A DNA stretch of 64,000 bases, from positions 1 to 64,000 of the forward strand of contig NZ_JBHYXZ010000007.1 of the NCBI RefSeq assembly GCF_042752395.1. Direction: 5' to 3'. This DNA is from Actinosynnema sp042752395 (lineage in GTDB: Bacteria; Actinomycetota; Actinomycetes; Mycobacteriales; Pseudonocardiaceae). The notes under the pieces were generated by a model. It saw only the letters and a list, made by a program, of their open reading frames with translations. It searched no databases and was not told the DNA's origin. This document shows positions 8,962-16,643 of this stretch, in pieces. Made by a program: the position numbers and the translations under genes. Positions within the stretch are counted from its first letter, which is position 1. Every line of letters starts with the position of its first letter.

Positions 8962-10167
8962 TCAGCTGGAAGTCAAGCTCGGGGACCGGTAATCCTTCAG
9001 GGACACCATGTTCGCCAGCTTCTGCAGGTCGCCGAACATCCGGGCCCCGCCCGGGAGGTGCGGCACGACGCGCAACGCGATGTCCCGCATGCGGATGAAC
9101 CCCCGCGACCGCGGCAGCAGACCGCGGGCCCCGCTCAGCGCGAAGTCCTGGCACTTGGTCACATACGCTCTCATCACCTCCTCGTAGCGTCTGTACGCGG
9201 TGACGTGATCCGGCGCGGTGGCCAGCTCGCCCGCGAGGACGTACGCGCCCACCAACGCCATGCTGGTGCCGTTGCCGGCCATCGGCGACGCGCAGAAGGC
9301 GGCGTCGCCCAGCAGCGCGATCCGGCCGTCCGACCACGCGTCCATCCGGATCTGGCGCAGCCGGTCGAAGTAGAAGTCGGGCGCGGTGCGCAGGTCGTCG
9401 AGCAGCCGGGGCACCTCCCACCCGCCGTCCGCGAACGCGGTGGCGACCAGTTCCCGCTGCCACGCCGTGTCGCGCCGGTCGTGCTCCACCGGCGGCGAGG
9501 CGAACACGAACATCCCCTTCGCCCCGCCGTCCGGGGTGGGGTAGAGGCCCGCGGTGCGACCGGGCACCGTGTGCATGAGCTGCCAACCACCCAGGTCCTC
9601 GCGCCGGCCGGTGCCGAAGATGGCGATGTACGCGCCGAGGTCGCGGGCGAACCGCGATTCCGGGCCGAACGCCAGCGACCGCACCTTCGAGTGCAGCCCG
9701 TCCGCGCCGACCACGAGGTCGAAGGTGCGGGGCGCGCCCCGCTCGAAGGTCACCTCCACCCCCGACCCGGTCTGGGTGAGCGAGGTGATGCCGTCGCCGA
9801 AGACGTACTCGACGCCGGTCGTGGTCGCCTCGTGGAGGATCCGGACCAGGTCCTCCCGGAGGATCTCCAGCTCGGCGACCGCGCCGCCGGAGTCGCCCAG
9901 CGTGTCCGACGCCATGGTCGAGGTGCGCTTGCCCGCGGCGTTCACGAACGCCATCCCTCTCGCGCCCGTGTGCGCGGCGCGCACCTGGTCGAGCACCCCC
10001 ATGCGCCGGGCGACGTCCCGGGCCGTGCCGCGCAGGTCGACCGCCTGGCCTCCGGGACGGGGCGCGGGCGCCCGCTCGACGACGGTCGGCGTGAGTCCGT
10101 GGTGGCGCAGCCAGTAGGCGAGCGCCGGGCCGGCGATACCTGCGCCGGAGATCAGTACGGTGTTCAT
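8962..10167 (-). CDS. FAD-dependent aromatic-type monooxygenase
   Basis: 401 residues with the PHBH-fold pattern: the dinucleotide motif GAGIAGPALAYWL at 8-20, a DG motif (VVGADGLHSKVR) in the middle, and the second FAD motif GRIALLGDAAFCASPMAGNGTSMALVGAY. Such flavoproteins hydroxylate aromatic or antibiotic substrates, tetracycline among them, using NAD(P)H and O2. ATG 10167 is preferred to an upstream start because TACGGT lies 6 nt before it. A GntR/TetR regulator is divergent and an ABC exporter follows, an arrangement that suggests inducible detoxification or tailoring of an aromatic compound (inference). Confidence 0.9.
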   Translation of the reverse strand: MNTVLISGAGIAGPALAYWLRHHGLTPTVVERAPAPRPGGQAVDLRGTARDVARRMGVLDQVRAAHTGARGMAFVNAAGKRTSTMASDTLGDSGGAVAELEILREDLVRILHEATTTGVEYVFGDGITSLTQTGSGVEVTFERGAPRTFDLVVGADGLHSKVRSLAFGPESRFARDLGAYIAIFGTGRREDLGGWQLMHTVPGRTAGLYPTPDGGAKGMFVFASPPVEHDRRDTAWQRELVATAFADGGWEVPRLLDDLRTAPDFYFDRLRQIRMDAWSDGRIALLGDAAFCASPMAGNGTSMALVGAYVLAGELATAPDHVTAYRRYEEVMRAYVTKCQDFALSGARGLLPRSRGFIRMRDIALRVVPHLPGGARMFGDLQKLANMVSLKDYRSPSLTSS

Positions 10168-10173
10168 GCGTAC

Positions 10174-10201
10174 ACCGTACATGGCTGTCCTACCTCGTCA
10201 A
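10174..10201 (-). promoter_or_regulatory. promoter of FAD monooxygenase (leaderless)
   Basis: On the minus strand TTGACG (10201-10196) is followed after 16 nt by TACGGT (10179-10174), and then 6 nt before ATG 10167. This is one of the best -35/-10 pairs in the window. Confidence 0.65.
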
Positions 10202-10214
10202 ATCACTCGATGGT

Positions 10215-10224
10215 GCACTAGTGC
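10215..10224. promoter_or_regulatory. putative operator GCACTAGTGC
   Basis: A perfect 10-bp palindrome lies between the divergent monooxygenase and GntR/TetR genes. Two further CTAG cores follow within 25 bp, next to TAGGCT (10227-10232), a possible -10 box for the regulator. Auto-regulation through these sites is inference. Confidence 0.45.
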
Positions 10225-10259
10225 TCTAGGCTGGGGTGTACTAGCTTGAGGAGGCGGGC

Positions 10260-11192
10260 ATGACCGACGCGATCTACCAGCAGATAGCGCGCGAGATCCG
10301 CGCTCGGATCGAGTCGGGGGAACTCCGCCCCGGTGATCGGGTGCCGTCGACGCGCGAGATCACCGTGACGTGGGACGTCGCGATGGCCACGGCGACCAAG
10401 GCGCTGGCCACCTTGCGCACCGAGGGCTTCGTGCGTCCCGTGGCCGGCGTGGGCACCGTCGTGTCGGCGGAAGGCGGGGCTGCTGCGCGACCGCGCGCGC
10501 AGGAGACCGACCTGACCGGCGAGCGGCTGGTCATGACGGCGGTCCGCCTGGCGGACCGGGAAGGCCTCGACGCGGTGTCGATGCGGCGGGTGGCGTCACA
10601 ACTGGGCGTGGCGACCATGTCGCTGTACCGGCACGTCGAGAACAAGGACGAGCTGGTCCTTCGGATGATCGACCACGTGTTGCGGGAGGAGGAGCTGCCC
10701 GACCCCGCGCCCGGCACCTGGCGGGAGCGGTTGGAGGTGTGCGCGAGGCTGCAGTGGGGGTTGTTCCAGGAACACGCGTGGCTGGCGCCGGCCATGTCGA
10801 TGACCAGGCCGCAACTGCTGCCCAGCGCGGTCGCGCACACCGAGTGGATCCTGCAAGCGCTCGACGGGAAGGGGCTGGACCTTGAGGAGATGATGCACGC
10901 CGCGGTGACGGTGTTCGGCTTCGTGCGAGGTGTCGCGGTGAACATCGAGCAGGAAGCCGAGCAGCGGCGGGACACCGGGATGACCGGGGACGAGTGGATG
11001 ACCCAGCAGGCGCCGGCCCTGCTGGACATCGTCGCCACCGGGAGGTTCCCGATGTTCAGCCGGGTGGTGCGCTCCGAGCTGGACATGGAGCTGGACACCC
11101 TGTTCGAGTTCGGTCTCGCGCGAATGCTCGACGGGATCGGGGAATGGATCAGTGGTCGCTCGACGTTGACCGAAGGGAGGACTGGCATGTGA
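10260..11192 (+). CDS. GntR-TetR fusion transcriptional regulator
   Basis: 310 residues with two DNA-binding domains in a row. A GntR winged helix fills residues 1-75 (IYQQIAREIRARIESGELRPGDR... TKALATLRTEGFV). A TetR-type HTH follows at about 90-140 (VRLADREGLDAVSMRRVASQLG... SLYRHVENKDELV), then a TetR C-terminal ligand domain. TetR proteins normally have one HTH, so the GntR addition is unusual but recurrent in actinobacteria. GAGGAGG lies 5 nt before ATG 10260. It is divergent from the monooxygenase, so it probably represses that gene until a ligand binds. Confidence 0.88.
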   Translation: MTDAIYQQIAREIRARIESGELRPGDRVPSTREITVTWDVAMATATKALATLRTEGFVRPVAGVGTVVSAEGGAAARPRAQETDLTGERLVMTAVRLADREGLDAVSMRRVASQLGVATMSLYRHVENKDELVLRMIDHVLREEELPDPAPGTWRERLEVCARLQWGLFQEHAWLAPAMSMTRPQLLPSAVAHTEWILQALDGKGLDLEEMMHAAVTVFGFVRGVAVNIEQEAEQRRDTGMTGDEWMTQQAPALLDIVATGRFPMFSRVVRSELDMELDTLFEFGLARMLDGIGEWISGRSTLTEGRTGM

Positions 11193-11211
11193 GCACTTGG
11201 GGAGGCACGCG

Positions 11212-12111
11212 GTGGCGCTGGACCCGGAGGATCTGTACGAGGTCGACTCCGACGTCCCGGACCTGACCGGAGCGGTGCTGTTGCACCACTTCGACGGATT
11301 CATGGACGCCGGTGCGGCGGGCGGGGCGCTGGTCGCCCACCTGCTCGAGGCGCACGAGCACCGGGTGATCGCGCGGTTCGACATCGACGACCTGATCGAC
11401 TACCGCGCCCGGCGGCCGCCCATGATCTACGCCACCGATCGCTGGGAGTCCTACGACGCGCCGCAGCTGGTCGTCTACCTGCTGCACGACGCCGTCGGCA
11501 CGCCGTTCCTGCTGATGACCGGTCCCGAGCCGGACCGTCGGTGGGAGGCCGTCGTCGCGGCGGTGCGGTCGCTGATCGACCGGTGGGGCGTGCGGCTGGC
11601 CGTGAGCTTCCACGGCATCCCGATGGGTGTCCCGCACACGCGGAAGCTGTCGGTGATCTCGCACGCGACCAGGCCCGAGCTGGTCGTGGAGGGCTCGCCG
11701 TTCAGCCGGGTGCAGGTGCCGGGCAACCTGTCGGCGCTGCTGGAGCTGCGGCTCGGCGAGTCCGGTCACGACGCGATGGGCTTCGCCGCGTACGTCCCGC
11801 ACTACCTCGCGCAGAGCACCTACCCGACGGCGGCGTTGGGCCTGTTGCAGGCTCTGACGAAGTCGACGGGCCTGGTCATCCAGGCCGCCGCCCTGAACGA
11901 GGCGGCCCGGCAGACCGATGCCGAGATCACCCGCCAGGTGAAGGAGTCGGCGGAGGTCGCGCAGGTGGTGGAGGCCCTCGAGCGCCAGTACGACGCGTTC
12001 AACGAGGCGTCGGAGAACCTGCTCGTGCCCGACGACCAGCCGCTGCCCAGTGCGGACGAGATCGGCGCGGAGTTCGAGCGCTTCCTGGCCGAGCAGCAAC
12101 GCGACCACTGA
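11212..12111 (+). CDS. PAC2 family protein
   Basis: 299 residues. The body matches the PAC2 (proteasome assembly chaperone 2-like) family: VLLHHFDGFMDAGAAGG near the start, then MIYATDRWESYDAPQLVVYLLHD, and a helical acidic C-terminus with ADEIGAEFERFLAEQQ. Actinobacterial members are conserved single genes of uncertain role, sometimes linked to proteasome or Pup biology. GTG 11212 is chosen because GGGGAGG sits 8 nt before it. A TTG at 11197 would start inside that ribosome site. The gene follows the GntR/TetR gene by 19 nt. Confidence 0.85.
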   Translation: MALDPEDLYEVDSDVPDLTGAVLLHHFDGFMDAGAAGGALVAHLLEAHEHRVIARFDIDDLIDYRARRPPMIYATDRWESYDAPQLVVYLLHDAVGTPFLLMTGPEPDRRWEAVVAAVRSLIDRWGVRLAVSFHGIPMGVPHTRKLSVISHATRPELVVEGSPFSRVQVPGNLSALLELRLGESGHDAMGFAAYVPHYLAQSTYPTAALGLLQALTKSTGLVIQAAALNEAARQTDAEITRQVKESAEVAQVVEALERQYDAFNEASENLLVPDDQPLPSADEIGAEFERFLAEQQRDH

Positions 12112-12157
12112 CCCGGTCCCTTCCGGGGCGGTTCGCCTCCCGGCGACGTCGTGGATG

Positions 12158-12478
12158 ATGTCGGACGTGGCTGATTCCGCATCGTCCTCACCGCCGACGT
12201 CGCTGGCCGAGGTTCGCGCACGCATCGACGCGATCGACTCGGAGCTGGTGCGCCTGCTGGCGCAACGGCAGGGGTTGGTGCGGGCTGCCGCGTCGTTCAA
12301 GTCCGACGACCAGGCCGTGCGAGCGCCCGACCGGGTTGCCCAGGTGATCGCCTCCGTGCGGGAGCGTGCCGGGGAGGCCGGGCTGGAGCCGGCGGTCGCG
12401 GAGGCGGTGTGGCGGGCGATGATCGGCGCGTTCATCGAGGTCGAGCTGGCCGAACACGCCGAGGCTCGCGGTCGCTGA
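12158..12478 (+). CDS. chorismate mutase, AroQ type
   Basis: About 106 residues. The core is the three-helix AroQ fold: SLAEVRARIDAIDSELVRLLAQRQGLVRAAASFKS, the charged positions around VRAPDRVAQVIASVRERA, and the end helix AVWRAMIGAFIEVEL. It converts chorismate to prephenate in Phe/Tyr biosynthesis. The prephenate dehydrogenase for the Tyr branch is encoded at 48104, far away. The start is uncertain among ATG 12155, ATG 12158 and GTG 12167; the fold begins after residue 15 in all cases. Confidence 0.85.
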   Translation: MSDVADSASSSPPTSLAEVRARIDAIDSELVRLLAQRQGLVRAAASFKSDDQAVRAPDRVAQVIASVRERAGEAGLEPAVAEAVWRAMIGAFIEVELAEHAEARGR

Positions 12479-12663
12479 CCCCACGCCGGCTGCGCCGAGG
12501 GCGGAGCGCTGGCCGGGTTGTGATCAGCTGGGTTTGTGATCAGCTGGGCCGCGATCGGTTTCGGTGTGATCGGGCGCGCGTCATGATCGGGCTTGGTTGT
12601 GAGTGGGCTCGGTTGTGACGGCCAGGGGTGGTGACATCGGCTGTGATCGGCCGGTGGCCGTGA
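12479..12663. repeat. TGATC-rich intergenic stretch
   Basis: No gene is seen. The stretch repeats GTGATCAGCTGGG twice (near 12520 and 12536) and further TGATCGG/TGATCAG cores up to 12666, unlike the neighbouring GC-rich sequence. Function is unknown. Confidence 0.6.
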
Positions 12664-13632
12664 TCAGAGGTACAGGTCGGCCAGCCGGCGGTACGAGTCG
12701 AGCATGGCGGCGCGGTCGTAGGTGCTGGTGGTGACCAGCACCTCGTCGGCGGCGGTGCGGTCGACCAGGGCGTCCAGGGCCTTGGCGACCTCCGACGGCG
12801 TGCCGTGGATGTGACCCTGCAGCGATTGCTCGAACATCCTGCGTTCGCGATCGGTCATGGAGCGGGCGAGGATGTCGTTCGGGTCGCTCAGGGGCGGGAA
12901 CTCGCCGCGGGTGCGCGAGTACGCCATCGACCACGCCTCCGGCACGAGGAGACGCCAGGCGTCCTCGGTGGTGTCGGCGACGGCGACCGTCGAGGAGATC
13001 ACCACGTACGGCTTCGCTGCCCACGTCGAGGGGCGGAACCCGGTGCGGTAGGTGGTGATGGCGTCGATCATGGCGTCTTCGCCGCGGAAGCTGCCGATGA
13101 CGAGTGGGACGCCGTGTGCCGCGGCCACCCGTGCCCCGGCGCCGGTGGCCAGGACGAACGGGGACACGCGCAGGCCGTCGGCCGGGTAGCCGCGCACCGC
13201 CTGGTCGCCGGTGAAGTAACCCAGCAGTTCGGCCAGTCGGGGGCCGAACTCGGCGGCGTCCTCCTTGTCGCGTCCCAGCGCCTTGCGGACCGCCTCGATG
13301 AAGCCGACGGATCGGCCGAGCCCCATGTCGATCCGGCCGGGGAACAGCGACTCCAGCACGCCGAACTGCTCGGCCACCACGAGTGGCTGGTGGTTGGGCA
13401 GCATCACGCCGCCGGTGCCGACCCTGATCCGGGACGTCGCCGCCGCGACCGCCGCTGCCAGCACGGTCGGCGCGGAGCCGGCGACGCCCGGCACGCCGTG
13501 GTGCTCGGACACCCAGAAGCGGTGGTAGCCGAGCTGTTCGACCTGGCGCGCGAACGCCACGGTGTCGCGCAGGGCCTCGGCATGCCCGAACCCCGCCCGC
13601 ACCCGGGACCGGTCCAGCACGGAAAGCCTCAC
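12664..13632 (-). CDS. LLM-class flavin-dependent oxidoreductase
   Basis: 322 residues, the family's usual size. The N-terminus VRLSVLDRSRV fits the bacterial luciferase-like barrel. It contains FWVSEHHGVPGVAGSAP, TSRIRVGTGGVMLPNHQPLVVAEQF and LFPGRIDMGLGRSVG, all typical of the MsnO8-like luciferase branch. It is an FMN- or F420-dependent monooxygenase or reductase with unknown substrate. GTG 13632 is picked because the family begins exactly there. The open frame continues upstream, but that part is composition shadow. Confidence 0.9.
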   Translation of the reverse strand: MRLSVLDRSRVRAGFGHAEALRDTVAFARQVEQLGYHRFWVSEHHGVPGVAGSAPTVLAAAVAAATSRIRVGTGGVMLPNHQPLVVAEQFGVLESLFPGRIDMGLGRSVGFIEAVRKALGRDKEDAAEFGPRLAELLGYFTGDQAVRGYPADGLRVSPFVLATGAGARVAAAHGVPLVIGSFRGEDAMIDAITTYRTGFRPSTWAAKPYVVISSTVAVADTTEDAWRLLVPEAWSMAYSRTRGEFPPLSDPNDILARSMTDRERRMFEQSLQGHIHGTPSEVAKALDALVDRTAADEVLVTTSTYDRAAMLDSYRRLADLYL

Positions 13633-14166
13633 GACAGGTCCAACGGCCCCGCCGCACCCGACATTCCGCCTGATCCGACCCTTCGACCTCCACGAAGCCG
13701 CCCACCGCCCGAGACCGCCACCACAACCACCCGACAGCCGACGCGCACCCGGCGCACGCACACCGCACATGGCCCAGGCCACCCGCACACGGCCTACGCC
13801 ACCGCACATAGGCCAGCTCACCGTGCCGGACTCGCGTCCAACCGCGCCCGGTTCGCAATCCCGCCGCGCCGGGCGAAGACCGCCGTAGGCCCTCGCCCCG
13901 GCCGCAACCCGCCGGCCGGCCCCACCTGCCCGGCACGTGCCCGAGCCGACCTGTCTGCTCGACCGCGCCCGGCGTGCAGGCCGGCTCGCCCTGCTGCCGC
14001 ACCCGACGGCCCTGCCCGGACCGGCTGGGTTTGTGGCGCGGGCCGTGTGCGATCCGCCTTGCCCGCGCATCCGCCCCGGCCCGGCTGCGGCCGGGAAGGG
14101 GATCGCCGCAGGGGTGGGGCGAGCGGAGGCGGGCGGTGTGGGGCGGGCGGTGTGAGGTTGGGCTGG
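13633..14166. other. 534-bp intergenic, no gene seen
   Basis: No supported gene. The left half repeats CACA-(T/C)-GGCC-like motifs on the scale of about 20-25 bp (around 13760-13815). The right half is G-rich on the plus strand near 14100-14155. Reading frames covering it are arginine/proline-rich shadows. A promoter for the luciferase-like gene is expected at its left end. Confidence 0.5.
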
Positions 14167-15246
14167 TCAGAGGCCGGTGGTGTCGGTGGGGACGCCGAGC
14201 TTGACCTTTCCGTACGCCTCGAACAGGCGGCGGGAGGTGATGGTGTGTTGGGCGGCTACGTGGGCGTCCCTCAGGCAGCGTTGGAGCGGGGAGTCCTCGA
14301 AGACCGCGGGGCTGCCGCCGATGTCGAACGCCAGCCTGGTCACCGAGGCCGCTTCGGCGGCGGCGTGGGAGCAGGCCAGGCGGAGGCGGGCGCGGGGTTC
14401 GGGTGGGCTTGGCCGGCCGTTCACGGCGTCGGACCACCGGGCCGCCACTTCGGTGTGCAGGAAGGCCCTGGCCGAGGACAGGCGCGCTTCGGCGGTGGCC
14501 AGGTCGCGTTGCACGTCCGGGCGTTCGGCCGGCGTGGAGGTCGCGCCGGGGGACGTCCCGGTCACGACCAGGGCCTCGGCTTCCTCGACCGCCCGCGCCG
14601 CGATCCCCAGCGTCACGGCGGCCACGCCGACGGCGAGCAGGCCGAAGAACGGGAAGGTCGGCAGCGGCGCGTCGACCCGCATCGCGGGTGGCCAGAGGGC
14701 GCGACGCGTCGGCACGAAGGCGTCCGCCACCTCCCACTCGTGGGTCCCGGTCGCCCGCAGCCCGGCCGCGTGCCAGGTGTCGTGCACCGTCACGGCCGAC
14801 GCGGGGAAGAGCATGAGCCGCGGGCCGGCGGACGTCATCACGCCGCCCAGCACCCAGTCGCACAGCGACACGGCGCTGCCCCAGCCCCAGCGGCCGGTCA
14901 CGCGGTGGCCGCCGGCCTCCTCGACCGCCTGCCCGACCGGGGCGGCGGTGCCGGCGACGACGGACCGCGGCGGCCCGAACACCTCCTCGGCCGCGTCCGG
15001 CGGCAGGTACCAGGCCAGGGAGGAGGTCGCGCTGGTCGTCATCGCCGTCCAGCCGGTCGAGCCGTCGGCGCACGCCAGGTCCTCGACCTCCCGCACCCAC
15101 GAGGGCAGGTCCAACTCGCCGCCGCCGAGGGAGGCGGGCGCGAGCATGCGCGTCGCGCCCGCCTCGACCAGCGCCGCCACGACCGCCGGGGAGAGTCGGC
15201 GGTCGCGGTCGGCTTTGGCCGCCTCAGCTCTGATCAGGGTCCGCAT
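14167..15246 (-). CDS. acyl-CoA dehydrogenase-fold flavoprotein (HsaA/group D monooxygenase-like)
   Basis: 359 residues. The N-terminal helical domain includes AALVEAGATRMLAPASLGGGEL, then DGSTGWTAMTTSATSS and VTGRWGWGSAVSLCDWVLGG, a pattern closer to flavin-dependent group D hydroxylases (HsaA, HpaB-like) than to true acyl-CoA dehydrogenases. The C-terminal helical bundle ends with AYGKVKLGVP. Enzymes of this type use reduced flavin from a partner reductase; none is adjacent. The gene stops just before the GH16 gene's 3' end on the same strand. Confidence 0.75.
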   Translation of the reverse strand: MRTLIRAEAAKADRDRRLSPAVVAALVEAGATRMLAPASLGGGELDLPSWVREVEDLACADGSTGWTAMTTSATSSLAWYLPPDAAEEVFGPPRSVVAGTAAPVGQAVEEAGGHRVTGRWGWGSAVSLCDWVLGGVMTSAGPRLMLFPASAVTVHDTWHAAGLRATGTHEWEVADAFVPTRRALWPPAMRVDAPLPTFPFFGLLAVGVAAVTLGIAARAVEEAEALVVTGTSPGATSTPAERPDVQRDLATAEARLSSARAFLHTEVAARWSDAVNGRPSPPEPRARLRLACSHAAAEAASVTRLAFDIGGSPAVFEDSPLQRCLRDAHVAAQHTITSRRLFEAYGKVKLGVPTDTTGL

Positions 15247-15268
15247 GCCCCGATCATGCCGCGCCCGG

Positions 15269-16507
15269 TCAGGACACGGTCCACTTCTGGTTCGCGGTGC
15301 CGGAGCACGTCCACAGCTGCAAGCGGGTGCCGTTGGCGGAGCTGTTGTTCTGGGCGTCCAGGCACTTGTTGGCCTGGATGTTCACGATGTCGTTGGCGCC
15401 GCTGACCGCCCACCGCTGCGCGCCGCTCCCGTTGCAGTCCCACAGCTGGACCAGCGTGCCGTCCGCGGTGCCGCCCGACGCCGCGTCCAGGCACTTGCCC
15501 AGCGCGCGGATGGTGCCGTCGCCCGGCCGCGACCACTGCTGGGCCGCCGTGCCGTTGCAGTCGTACAGCTGCACGGGGGTGCCGTTGGCCGGGTTCGCGC
15601 CCGCCACGTCCACGCACTTGCCGCCGATGCCGGTGATCCGGCCGCCGGTGGGCTGGCCGCCGTCGATCGTGGACACGCGCACGTAGTCGACCACCAGCTG
15701 CTGCGGGAACGTGGTGCTCGCGTCCGGGTAGCCGGGCCACTCGCCGCCGACCGCCAGGTTCAGGATGATGAAGAACGGCTTGTTGAACACCCACTGCCGG
15801 CCGCCCAGGTCGGCGGGGGTGCGGCGCTGGTAGACGTTGCCGTCCACGGACCACGCGATGCCGGTCGGCGTCCACTCGATGGCGAAGGTGTGGAAGCCGT
15901 CGGCGAAGTTCGGCCCGTTGAAGGGCATCCCGATGCCGCCCGCGCCGGAGTACCCCGGACCGTGGATGGTGCCGTACACGGTGTCCAGGTCGTGGCCCAG
16001 GAACTCCATGATGTCGATCTCGCCGCTGTTCGGCCACGGGTTGCCGGAGTTGATGTCCTGGCCGAGCATCCAGAACGCGGGCCAGATGCCCCGGCCGCGC
16101 GGCATCTTCATCCGCGCCTCGACCTTGCCGTAGGTCGTGGTGAACTTGCCCGCGGTGTTGATCCGGGCCGAGGTGTACTGGCAGCGGCCGTACCAGCAGT
16201 TGTAGTTGCCGGGGTTCTCGCGGCGGGCGGTGATGACGAGGTTGCCCGCGCCGTCCATGGCCGCGTTGCTCGCCGACGTCGTGTAGTACTGGTGCTCGCG
16301 GTTGTTGCCGTTGTTGTCGCCGACCTCGGTGTTCCACTTCGAGGCGTCGACCCGCGTGCCCGCCGGGCCGTTGAACTCCTCGGCGAAGGTCACCGCCATC
16401 GTGCCCACGTCCGCGGCCGCGCCGGTCGCCGGAGCGGCTTGGGCGGCCGGCACGGCGAGCGCGCCGAAGGCGAGCGCGACCGCGCTCACCACCACTCGTG
16501 TCCTCAT
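15269..16507 (-). CDS. secreted GH16 endo-glucanase with CBM13 domain
   Basis: 412 residues. The signal peptide runs to about 25 (VVVSAVALAFGALAVPAAQA). The GH16 beta-jelly roll follows with catalytic SGEIDIMEF: Glu163, Asp165 and Glu168. From about 285 there is a ricin-type CBM13 with QLYDCNGTAAQQW, QLWDCNGSGAQRW and QLWTCSGTANQKW, three QxW repeats. GH16 enzymes of this subtype hydrolyse beta-1,3(4)-glucans, and CBM13 adds carbohydrate binding. ATG 16507 follows GAAGGGAG on the minus strand. It is divergent from paaZ. Confidence 0.93.
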   Translation of the reverse strand: MRTRVVVSAVALAFGALAVPAAQAAPATGAAADVGTMAVTFAEEFNGPAGTRVDASKWNTEVGDNNGNNREHQYYTTSASNAAMDGAGNLVITARRENPGNYNCWYGRCQYTSARINTAGKFTTTYGKVEARMKMPRGRGIWPAFWMLGQDINSGNPWPNSGEIDIMEFLGHDLDTVYGTIHGPGYSGAGGIGMPFNGPNFADGFHTFAIEWTPTGIAWSVDGNVYQRRTPADLGGRQWVFNKPFFIILNLAVGGEWPGYPDASTTFPQQLVVDYVRVSTIDGGQPTGGRITGIGGKCVDVAGANPANGTPVQLYDCNGTAAQQWSRPGDGTIRALGKCLDAASGGTADGTLVQLWDCNGSGAQRWAVSGANDIVNIQANKCLDAQNNSSANGTRLQLWTCSGTANQKWTVS

Positions 16508-16557
16508 CGACACTCCCTTCACTGGAGGCGGCGGCCAGCCAGAAGTTACTGCATAAC

Positions 16558-16568
16558 CTTGAATCAAG
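16558..16568. promoter_or_regulatory. palindrome CTTGAATCAAG in the GH16/paaZ divergent region
   Basis: A perfect 11-bp palindrome with a central A lies about 50 nt upstream of GH16 and 76 nt upstream of paaZ. It is a candidate operator for either gene; the regulator is unknown. Confidence 0.35.
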
Positions 16569-16643
16569 TCACGATGAAAGTAGGGGGCTTTACTGTCGGG
16601 TCATGCCGGGACACCCACCGGCCCGACGAGGAGGTCGACACCG

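Noticed and set aside
11197..12111. TTG 11197 as PAC2 start
   Set aside because: It falls in the ribosome site of the GTG 11212 start.
12664..14070. A longer luciferase-like protein starting at 14070
   Set aside because: The first 146 residues are low-complexity and unlike the family; the conserved N-terminus begins at GTG 13632.
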